Below, one piece after another: positions 28,767 to 35,542 of a DNA stretch of 64,000 nucleotides. The position numbers were made by a program, and so were the translations under genes. The stretch spans positions 248,001 to 312,000 of the forward strand of contig NZ_JAGEOK010000007.1 in assembly GCF_017573545.1 (NCBI RefSeq), given 5' to 3'. Positions within the stretch are counted from its first letter, which is position 1. Each line of letters begins with the position of its first letter. Origin of the DNA: Actinomadura nitritigenes (GTDB taxonomy: Bacteria > Actinomycetota > Actinomycetes > Streptosporangiales > Streptosporangiaceae). A model generated the notes under the pieces. That model saw only the letters and a list, made by a program, of their open reading frames with translations. It made no database searches and had not been told where the DNA came from.

Positions 28767-30962
28767 GTGGACCCCCGAGTGGACTGGAACGACTTCGACA
28801 AGCGGCTGACCCTCGAGCTGTCACGGCTCCCCGTCAGGTCGTTCCTCATCGTGCAGGGGCCCAGTGGACTGCCGTACGTGCAGGCCATGCGGATCGAAGG
28901 CGGGCTGGACGCCGAGGCGGTCGGCAGCGCGTTCCTGCCCCGTCCGCTCGCGCCCCGTCAGGAGCGGCGCCTCACCACCCTCGGTTGGGAGCCGCCCGAC
29001 GGCGAGGAGCGGCGGAACTGGTGGAACCGCTACACCTGGCGTGAGCGCGGCAGCCGCGCGTCCGCCGAACTGCTGGAGTGCGCCGCGATGCTCGCGGGCC
29101 AGATGGTCGGCGCCTTCCGCGACGTCTACCGGATCGACTCCCCGCTGAGGCTCGTCTACCAGGCGAGCAAGACGGGGCCGGAGGGCGGGCCGCTGGCCCT
29201 TCCCGGCCTGGGCATCCCGCTGGCCGTACCAGAGTCCGAGAGCCGTCCCGCCGCGCAGGACGCGCCCCGCGCGGAGCGCCCGTCCGGCACCGCCCTGGAG
29301 ATCGCGCTCGCCGAGGCGCGCGAGCGCGGCGACCAGCAGGCGTACCTGCGCCTGCTCGCGCGCGCCACCCTGTACCTGCCCGCGGCCGGCGACCCCACCG
29401 CCGAGCACCGGTTCGCCACGGCGCAGTTCGGCGACGGGACGTTCGTCCTGGCGTTCACCTCGCCCGAGGCGATGGACCGGTCGCTGCAGGGGCAGGCCGT
29501 CCACCACCGTGAGGCGACACTGTCGGAGCTGTCCCGGAACTGGCCGCACCCGGACTGGCAGCTCGCGATCGACCCGGGGCTGCCCAGCGCCTCGTACCTG
29601 GACGCGAACGCCCTGTTCGAGCCCGTCCCGGAGGAACCTCGCACCCGCCCGGCGCCCCCGGACCCGTCCGACGTCCGGGTGGCCGGACGATCGACGCGGG
29701 CGCCCCGGACGGCGGCGCGGCGACGCCGGCAACCGGACGCGGGAGCCTCCCGGACCGCCGCCAGGACGCCGCAGGCGCCCGCTCGCCCGCACGCCGAGCC
29801 CACTGCACCCCAGAGCCCTCCCGCGGCCGCACAGGCGCCCTCACAGCCGGGCGCCGATCCTGCCCCGCTCCCCCGCCGGCGCGAACGTCCTGAGGCGGCC
29901 CCGCGGCCCGAGCCCGCGCCGCGTCCCGCGGCTGCGGCCGCGCGGGAGACGCCGGCCGATCCTCAGGGGCTTCCGGTTCCACCGCTGCACGGCGCCCCGC
30001 ACACGGCCCCTGCGCCCGCGGCCGCCTCGCAGGAGCCGAACGTCCCGCACGGATCGCATGCGGCCCGCCTCACCACCCCGCAGCCCGCGCCCTTCGGTCC
30101 GCAAGGCGTGTCCCCCGGTCCGCAGCGCACGGCGCGGGACATCCCCCGGCCCTCCGGTCCCCGTGGCGCCGCCGTTCCGCCCGGGGAGACGCCGACCGCG
30201 TCCCGGTTCCAGCCGCCTGCCGCCTCCGCGCGCACGCGCGAGGAGCCCCTCGTCCAAGGCCCGCCGCCGCAGGCCCCGGCGTTCGACCGCGTAGAGCCCA
30301 TGGCCCCGCGCGAGACGACGCCGAACCAGGTCCCGCTGGATCCACCAGGACCGACGCGTCCCACCGCCACGCCCCAGGACGCGCCACCGTCGGTGGGCGA
30401 TGTTCCACGCGAGACCGTCCCGAACGGCGACGCGGCTCCGGAAAGCGCCGACTCCATGGACGCCGCGGCCGAGACCGTGGTCATGCAGAAGGTCCTCCGC
30501 CGCGAGCATGTGCAGCACTACCTGGAGGGCGGTTACGACCTCGTCGCGGGGTACGTGCACCGGCTCCAGGACGTGGCGGAGCTGAACACGCCCGCCGCCC
30601 TGATCCGCGGCCTCGGCCTCGTGTACGAGGGGTCGCCGTTCTCGCCCGGCGACGAGGAGATCTTCGTGGTGCGGTGGCCCGCGGTGAAGCCGTCGCTGTT
30701 CCGGCGGCCGCTGGGCGGCATCGACGAGTGGAGCATGGGGATCATCCCGGGCGGCTGGGTGATCGAGAAGGCGCCGTTCCCCGGCTCGGGGTACGCGCCC
30801 GGCGACGGCCCCGCCGTCCCCGAGTTCAAGATCGAGAGCCAGCGCCTGCCGCACGGCGCCGAGCTGTACCGGCTCGACGCGGCCGGGCGGGAGTCGCTGG
30901 TCGCGGCGTACGACGCCGACCTGCGCCGCTGGCTCGTCAGGCTCCCGGGAGGGCGGGGATGA
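28767..30962 (+). CDS. TY-Chap/SseB-like protein with Pro/Arg-rich linker and extra C-terminal domain
   Basis: 731 residues, a paralogue of the preceding gene. Residues ~1-140 match its TY-Chap-like domain (WNDFDKRLTLELSRL, PYVQAMRIEGGLDAEAVGSAF, RRNWWNRYTW); ~175-285 match the SseB-like domain (LAEARERGDQQAYLRLLARATLYLP, WQLAIDPGLPSASYLDA). A ~270-residue Pro/Ala/Arg linker follows. Residues ~560-731 form a globular domain (EGGYDLVAGYVHRLQDVAEL, DEEIFVVRWPAVKPSLFRRP, RLPHGAELYRLDAAGRESLVA) absent from the first paralogue. GTG 28767 is the start used, GTG 28779 possible. Its stop overlaps the next start (ATGA). Confidence 0.65.
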   Translation: MDPRVDWNDFDKRLTLELSRLPVRSFLIVQGPSGLPYVQAMRIEGGLDAEAVGSAFLPRPLAPRQERRLTTLGWEPPDGEERRNWWNRYTWRERGSRASAELLECAAMLAGQMVGAFRDVYRIDSPLRLVYQASKTGPEGGPLALPGLGIPLAVPESESRPAAQDAPRAERPSGTALEIALAEARERGDQQAYLRLLARATLYLPAAGDPTAEHRFATAQFGDGTFVLAFTSPEAMDRSLQGQAVHHREATLSELSRNWPHPDWQLAIDPGLPSASYLDANALFEPVPEEPRTRPAPPDPSDVRVAGRSTRAPRTAARRRRQPDAGASRTAARTPQAPARPHAEPTAPQSPPAAAQAPSQPGADPAPLPRRRERPEAAPRPEPAPRPAAAAARETPADPQGLPVPPLHGAPHTAPAPAAASQEPNVPHGSHAARLTTPQPAPFGPQGVSPGPQRTARDIPRPSGPRGAAVPPGETPTASRFQPPAASARTREEPLVQGPPPQAPAFDRVEPMAPRETTPNQVPLDPPGPTRPTATPQDAPPSVGDVPRETVPNGDAAPESADSMDAAAETVVMQKVLRREHVQHYLEGGYDLVAGYVHRLQDVAELNTPAALIRGLGLVYEGSPFSPGDEEIFVVRWPAVKPSLFRRPLGGIDEWSMGIIPGGWVIEKAPFPGSGYAPGDGPAVPEFKIESQRLPHGAELYRLDAAGRESLVAAYDADLRRWLVRLPGGRG

Positions 30963-31327
30963 GGATCCGGCACGGCTTCTTCGCGCGCTGGCGCGGCACC
31001 GAGTACGAGGCCAGCCCGGACGGCGACGAGGTGCGGCTCTACATGGGCGAGCACGCCGACGGGTTCCGGCAGATCGGCCCGGGCCGGTTCGTCCAGGTGG
31101 TGCCGGCCTCGGAGGTCGAGGACGTCCGGTACGTCAGCACGTACTGCACGTGGCGCGGCGAACCGTTCGTGGTGCTCGGCGAGCACCAGGGGTGGCTGCG
31201 GGTGGAGTACACCGGCGGCAAGGCGCCGGTGGCCGAGAGCCTCGGGCTGGAACTGTTCGACCGCGGCGTCTACCAGGCGTGGGCGTCCAAGCACGAGGTC
31301 GAGGACGTGCGCGAGGAGTCGGTCTGA
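30959..31327 (+). CDS. Orphan 122-residue protein coupled to the SseB-like gene
   Basis: ATG 30959 overlaps the preceding stop (ATGA). The small acidic protein is beta-rich (GFFARWRGTEYEASPDGDEVRLYMG, FVQVVPASEVEDVRYVS, WLRVEYTGGKAPVAESLGLELFD) with no signal peptide. I recognise no family. Tight coupling to a protein with a long linker and a distinct C-terminal domain is the architecture of an effector with a cognate small partner, but no toxin motif is visible. Cytoplasmic. Confidence 0.65.
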   Translation: MRIRHGFFARWRGTEYEASPDGDEVRLYMGEHADGFRQIGPGRFVQVVPASEVEDVRYVSTYCTWRGEPFVVLGEHQGWLRVEYTGGKAPVAESLGLELFDRGVYQAWASKHEVEDVREESV

Positions 31328-31375
31328 GGTCGGCCCGGCCCTGGCAGGCCTGGTGATCGGTGGTAGGTCTTGGGC

Positions 31376-32128
31376 ATGGCGGTCATCGACATCAACGCCG
31401 ATCTCGGCGAGGGGTTCGGCATCTGGGAGCTGGGCGACGACCTCGCGTTGCTCGACGTCATCACGAGCGCGAACGTGGCGTGCGGGTTCCATGCCGGCGA
31501 TCCGCTCATCATGCGGCGGGTGTGCGCCGCGGCGGCGGAGCGCGGCGTGGCCATCGGAGCCCAGGTCTCCTACCGGGACCTCGCGGGGTTCGGCCGCCGC
31601 GAGATGGACGTGGCGCCGCCGGAGCTCACCGCCGAGGTCCTCTACCAGATCGCCGCTCTGGACGGCATCGCGCGCGCGGAGGGCGGCCGTGTGAGCTATG
31701 TGAAGCCCCATGGCGCGCTGTACAACCGCATCTCCCGCGATGCCGTGCAGGCCGCTGCGGTCGCGGAGGCGGTGCGCGCCTACGACGCGACGCTGCCGCT
31801 GCTGACGCTTCCCGGGTCGGCCGTGCACGAGGTCGCCCAAGGGCTGACGGTGGTGGCCGAATGCTTCGCCGATCGCGCCTACACGCCGTCCGGCGGGCTG
31901 GTGTCGCGCCGTGAGCCCGGCGCCGTGGTGCACGACGCGGACGCCGTCGTGCAGAGGGCGGTGCGGATGGCGGTGGAGGGAACGGTCGTCGCGGTGGACG
32001 GCACCGAGGTCTCGCTCAAGGCGCGTTCCATCTGCGTGCACGGTGACACACCGGGCGCGGTGGCGCTCGCGCAGTCGGTCCGGTCCGCGCTGTCCGGCGC
32101 GGGCGTCGCGCTGGAGCCGTTCGCGTGA
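31376..32128 (+). CDS. pxpA: 5-oxoprolinase subunit PxpA
   Basis: 250 residues of the LamB/YcsF family: DINADLGEGFGIWELGDD at the start, ITSANVACGFHAGDP, IGAQVSYRDLAGFGRREM, YVKPHGALYN and RSICVHGDTPGA are diagnostic. With PxpB and PxpC it uses ATP to open 5-oxoproline (pyroglutamate) to glutamate, a damage-repair and salvage reaction. First gene of a three-gene coupled operon. ATG 31376 is chosen; an in-frame TTG lies two codons earlier. Confidence 0.94.
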   Translation: MAVIDINADLGEGFGIWELGDDLALLDVITSANVACGFHAGDPLIMRRVCAAAAERGVAIGAQVSYRDLAGFGRREMDVAPPELTAEVLYQIAALDGIARAEGGRVSYVKPHGALYNRISRDAVQAAAVAEAVRAYDATLPLLTLPGSAVHEVAQGLTVVAECFADRAYTPSGGLVSRREPGAVVHDADAVVQRAVRMAVEGTVVAVDGTEVSLKARSICVHGDTPGAVALAQSVRSALSGAGVALEPFA

Positions 32129-32739
32129 GGGTCCTGCGGGCCGGTGACGCGGCCCTGCTCGTGGAGACCGGCGACCTGGCGACGGCCCACCGGCTGAACG
32201 CGGCGCTGCGCGAGGCGTCCTGGCCCGGTGTCGTGGACGTCGTCCCCGGCGAGCAGACCGTCCTGGTGGTGGCCGACCCGTCCGCCGATCTCGACCGCCT
32301 CGCGGCCCGCCTGCCGCACCTGCCGCTGCCCGCCGACGCGGAGGGCGACGCAGAGCCGGTCGAGATCCCCGTCGTCTACGACGGGGAGGACCTCGACGAG
32401 GTGGCGCACCTCACCGGGCTCTCGCGCGAGGAGGTCGTCCGCAGGCACGCGTCCGGCGCGTACACGGTCGCCTACCTGGGCTTCTCGCCCGGCTTCGGCT
32501 ACCTGACGGGCCTGGACCCGGCGCTGCACGTGGCGCGCCGGGCGTCGCCGCGCACCGCGGTCCCGGCGGGATCGGTGGCGATCGCGGGACGGTACGCGGC
32601 CGTCTACCCGTCCCGGTCGCCGGGCGGCTGGCGGCTCCTCGGCAGGAGCGGGCTGCCGTTGTGGGACGTGACGCGCGAACCGCCGTCCCTGCTGCGGCCG
32701 GGGACGCGCGTCCGGTTCGTCCCGGAGGAGCCTTCTTGA
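32125..32739 (+). CDS. pxpB: 5-oxoprolinase subunit PxpB
   Basis: 204 residues of the KipI/allophanate-hydrolase-subunit-1 family: GDAALLVE, IPVVYDGEDLDEVAHLTGLS, AYLGFSPGFGYLTGLDP and the conserved PRTAVPAGSVAIAG with GGWRLLGR. GTG 32125 overlaps the pxpA stop (GTGA). It forms the ATP-using complex with PxpC. The order pxpA-pxpB-pxpC matches the usual bacterial operon. Confidence 0.94.
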   Translation: MRVLRAGDAALLVETGDLATAHRLNAALREASWPGVVDVVPGEQTVLVVADPSADLDRLAARLPHLPLPADAEGDAEPVEIPVVYDGEDLDEVAHLTGLSREEVVRRHASGAYTVAYLGFSPGFGYLTGLDPALHVARRASPRTAVPAGSVAIAGRYAAVYPSRSPGGWRLLGRSGLPLWDVTREPPSLLRPGTRVRFVPEEPS

Positions 32740-33584
32740 TCGAGGTCGTCCGGCCCGGCCCGCTGGCGACCGTCCAGGATCTCGGCAGGCCCGGCCTCGC
32801 CCACCTCGGCGTGCCGCGTTCGGGCGCGGCCGACGAGCGCGCCCTGCGCCTCGCGAACCGGCTCGTCGGCAACCCGGAGGGCGCGGCGTGCGTGGAGTTC
32901 ACCTTCGGCGGCGGCTCCGTGCGCTTCCACGAGGGCGCCTGGGTCGCCGTCACGGGCGCACCCTTGCCGGTGGGCATCGACGGCCGCGCGCACGGGACGA
33001 ACGCGCCGTGCCATGTACGGCGGGGAGGCGTACTGGAACTGGGCACGCCCGCGCACGGCCTGCGCAGTTACCTCGCCGTGCGCGGCGGCATAACGGTCGA
33101 CAGCGTGCTCGGCAGCAGGTCGACCGACCTGCTGTCCGGTCTCGGGCCCGCGCCGCTGCCGCCCGGCGCCCGGCTTCCTGTAGGGCCGGGGGCGAACCTG
33201 GACGCCATCACCGTCGACGTGGCTCCGGCCCCGCGCATGCCGGAGACGCCGGTCCTGCGCGTCCTGCCCGGCCCGCGCGCCGACTGGTTCACCGAGGACG
33301 CGATCGCGACGCTGACGTCGGCGCCTTACCAGGTGTCACCGGACAGCAACCGGGTGGGCGTCCGGCTCGACGGGCCGCCGCTGGCGCGGTCGCGCGGCGG
33401 GGAACTGGGCAGCGAGGGCATGGCCACCGGCTCGGTCCAGGTGCCGCCCAGCGGCCTGCCCATTATCTTCCTGGCCGACCATCCGACGACCGGCGGCTAC
33501 CCGGTCGTCGCGGTGCTCGCCGCGGCGTCGGTGCCGTACGCGGCGCAGCTGCGTCCGGGGCAGCGCGTCCGGTTCCGGGCCTGA
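32736..33584 (+). CDS. pxpC: 5-oxoprolinase subunit PxpC
   Basis: 282 residues of the KipA/allophanate-hydrolase-subunit-2 family: TVQDLGRPGLAHLGVPRSGAAD near the N-terminus, RSYLAVRGGI, DSVLGSRSTDLL, NRVGVRLDG and GGYPVVAVLAAAS. TTG 32736 overlaps the pxpB stop (TTGA) and follows GGAGGAG, which makes the rare TTG start convincing. Last gene of the operon; direct repeats and a convergent gene follow. Confidence 0.93.
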   Translation: MIEVVRPGPLATVQDLGRPGLAHLGVPRSGAADERALRLANRLVGNPEGAACVEFTFGGGSVRFHEGAWVAVTGAPLPVGIDGRAHGTNAPCHVRRGGVLELGTPAHGLRSYLAVRGGITVDSVLGSRSTDLLSGLGPAPLPPGARLPVGPGANLDAITVDVAPAPRMPETPVLRVLPGPRADWFTEDAIATLTSAPYQVSPDSNRVGVRLDGPPLARSRGGELGSEGMATGSVQVPPSGLPIIFLADHPTTGGYPVVAVLAAASVPYAAQLRPGQRVRFRA

Positions 33585-33592
33585 CGCCGCCC

Positions 33593-33642
33593 CTCAGGAC
33601 GGCCGCCCCGGTCAGGACGGGCGCTTCCGGTCAGGACAGCGG
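33593..33642. repeat. Three short direct repeats between convergent genes
   Basis: TCAGGAC recurs three times at about 18-20 bp spacing, each followed by a GC-rich CGG segment, between the pxpC stop and the end of the phosphoglycerate-mutase-like gene. No hairpin is obvious; it may mark a worn terminator. Confidence 0.4.
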
Positions 33643-34326
33643 CGCGGGCGCGGACCAGTCCAGATGCGAAACGTCGTTGAACCCGCGGATCGACGACAGG
33701 CCGTCCCTCCACACCAGCACGGAGATCGACCCGTTGTCGGGGGTGAGGAACGCGAACGGCCGGGACCCGGTGGCGGCCGCGAGCGCCTGCCCGATGACGC
33801 CGCCATGGGTGAACACCGCCACGCGCCCGCCGGGATGAGCGGCGGCGACCCGGCCGAGGCCCTCCCGCACGCGGGCGGCGAACGCCTCGTCGGACTCCGC
33901 GCCGGGGATGACGTCCCAGCGCTCCTCCGCGACCATGCGCTGGGCGATCGGGTCGTTCTCGGCGACCATCTTGCGGAACAGGCCGCCCTCCCACTCGCCG
34001 AGATGCACCTCGCGCAGGGCGGGCTCGACGCGCGGCTCGATGCCGAGCTTGCGCGCCAGCGGCGCCGCGGTCTGCGCGGTCCTGCGCAGCGGAGTCACGT
34101 AGAGGGCGTCCAGCCGGGTCGACGCGAGCCGCTCGGCGACCCGGTCGGCCTGCTCGCGGCCCTCCGGCGCCAGCTCGGGATCGCCCTGACCGTCCACCAG
34201 CGGGAACGGCGCGTCCGGGCGGGCCGGTGCGGAGGCGCCGTGCCGGATCAGCAGCAGCTCGGTCGCGCCTTCCGGCGGCTGGTAACGCTTCTGCCGGTAT
34301 TCGACCGGCTGGTCCCGCTCGTCCAC
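33631..34326 (-). CDS. Histidine phosphatase family protein
   Basis: 231 residues. The RHG motif (LLIRHGASAP), PLRRTAQTAAPLARKLG, LREVHLGEWEGG and the second His in VAVFTHGGVIGQAL are the phosphohistidine phosphatase/phosphoglycerate-mutase-like active site. The substrate is unknown. GTG 34326 has TAAGGT 7 nt upstream, a leaderless -10 arrangement; GTG 34335 would lie between box and start and is less likely. Confidence 0.88.
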   Translation of the reverse strand: MDERDQPVEYRQKRYQPPEGATELLLIRHGASAPARPDAPFPLVDGQGDPELAPEGREQADRVAERLASTRLDALYVTPLRRTAQTAAPLARKLGIEPRVEPALREVHLGEWEGGLFRKMVAENDPIAQRMVAEERWDVIPGAESDEAFAARVREGLGRVAAAHPGGRVAVFTHGGVIGQALAAATGSRPFAFLTPDNGSISVLVWRDGLSSIRGFNDVSHLDWSAPAPLS

Positions 34327-34333
34327 GGAAGGC

Positions 34334-34339
34334 ACCTTA
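34334..34339 (-). promoter_or_regulatory. -10 box of a leaderless promoter (histidine phosphatase)
   Basis: TAAGGT on the minus strand, 7 nt before GTG 34326. Confidence 0.45.
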
Positions 34340-34408
34340 TGCGGGCGGCCGGTGGCCGCGTCACGCCGGGGTGTCCCGCGTTCCGCGCGGCCGGCATGCC
34401 GCCGGAGG

Positions 34409-35497
34409 TCAGGCCAGGAGCCGCCCCAGGCGGTCTCGCTCGGCTTCGAGAGGCCCGGCCGGGAGGTCTTCGAACGCCGTCACGGCCGGGTTCCCGTCCT
34501 TGGCCTCCCACACTCCGGCGACGCGTCCCTCGTGCAGGACGACCGGCGAGATCCAGCCGCCCGTACGGCTCACCTCGGCGCGCCGCTCCGCCGGGATCAG
34601 GTAGAGGGCGCTGGTTCCCGCGCCCAGGACGTACTGGTCGAACGCGCCCAGGAGCCGTACCGACGTGGCCGGTGCGGTGTCCACCAGTTCGTCGCGGTGC
34701 TCCTCCAGCACGCGCATGGGCACGCCCTCGACCTCGATCGTGGAAAGCCCGTCCGCTGCGGCGTCGAACCAGCCCTTCACGTCCTTCTTCCGGTTGCCCT
34801 TGCGCATGAGCCAGTTGTCGAACATCTCAGGTGTGGCGGGGCCGTGCGCACCGAGGTAGGAGTGGACGACAGTACGGGCCGCCTCGTCCCGGAGCATTGG
34901 CAGCCCCTTCCAGGCGGGCAGCCAATGCTCCGGTGCCGTGAACGTGACCCGCGTTCCCTGCGGCGGCCCGTAACAGAGGACGCCCCACCAGGCCAGCGGC
35001 TTGAGGAGCGTGCCCCACCCGGAGCCCAGCACCTCCGCGAGGTGCCGCGAGCCCGTCTCCTCCACCACCGCGGTGGTCAGCTCCTCGCGCGTGAGCGCGC
35101 CCCCGCCCGCGAGCGCTTCGGCGGCGGCTCCGGCGATCGCCTCCAGATCGGCGGGGGTCGCGCCGAAGTTCCGTTGCCAGGTGGCCTTCTCCCAGTTGCG
35201 GACGGCCGCGCACAGCACGAGGTAGGCGGCGACCTCGTCCGCCGGAAGCAGGTGCAGCGTGCCGCGCATGGCCCACGTCTTGACGAGCGTCCTGTCGTCC
35301 AGGACCGCGCTCGCCACCTCACCGCGCCTGAGCGTCGCCTGACGGACCGCCACGGCGAGCTCGGCGGCGGAGGGGACCTGCGCCTGCACGCCCGCCAGGC
35401 GCCGCGCGATGTCGACGGTGGAGACGTCGCCGGGAACATCGATGAACTGCCGCCGCATCCGCCAGGCCAGCACCTGCGCCCACGTAACCGAGGTCAT
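34409..35497 (-). CDS. Winged-helix DNA-binding protein, AlkZ/YcaQ superfamily
   Basis: 362 residues. RRLAGVQAQVPSAAELAV carries the QxQ motif found in AlkZ-type glycosylases, and VKTWAMRGTLHLLPADEV is the paired conserved segment; FDQYVLGAG and GGWISPVVLHEGRVAGVWE complete the HTH_42 family pattern. AlkZ unhooks crosslinked or alkylated bases, and antibiotic producers use relatives for self-resistance. The in vivo lesion here is unknown. ATG 35497 fits the conserved start; GTG 35512 is an alternative. Confidence 0.8.
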   Translation of the reverse strand: MTSVTWAQVLAWRMRRQFIDVPGDVSTVDIARRLAGVQAQVPSAAELAVAVRQATLRRGEVASAVLDDRTLVKTWAMRGTLHLLPADEVAAYLVLCAAVRNWEKATWQRNFGATPADLEAIAGAAAEALAGGGALTREELTTAVVEETGSRHLAEVLGSGWGTLLKPLAWWGVLCYGPPQGTRVTFTAPEHWLPAWKGLPMLRDEAARTVVHSYLGAHGPATPEMFDNWLMRKGNRKKDVKGWFDAAADGLSTIEVEGVPMRVLEEHRDELVDTAPATSVRLLGAFDQYVLGAGTSALYLIPAERRAEVSRTGGWISPVVLHEGRVAGVWEAKDGNPAVTAFEDLPAGPLEAERDRLGRLLA

Positions 35498-35542
35498 CAC
35501 CCGATTAGACACCGGCCCACCGACATCATCGCCCGGAGCGGC

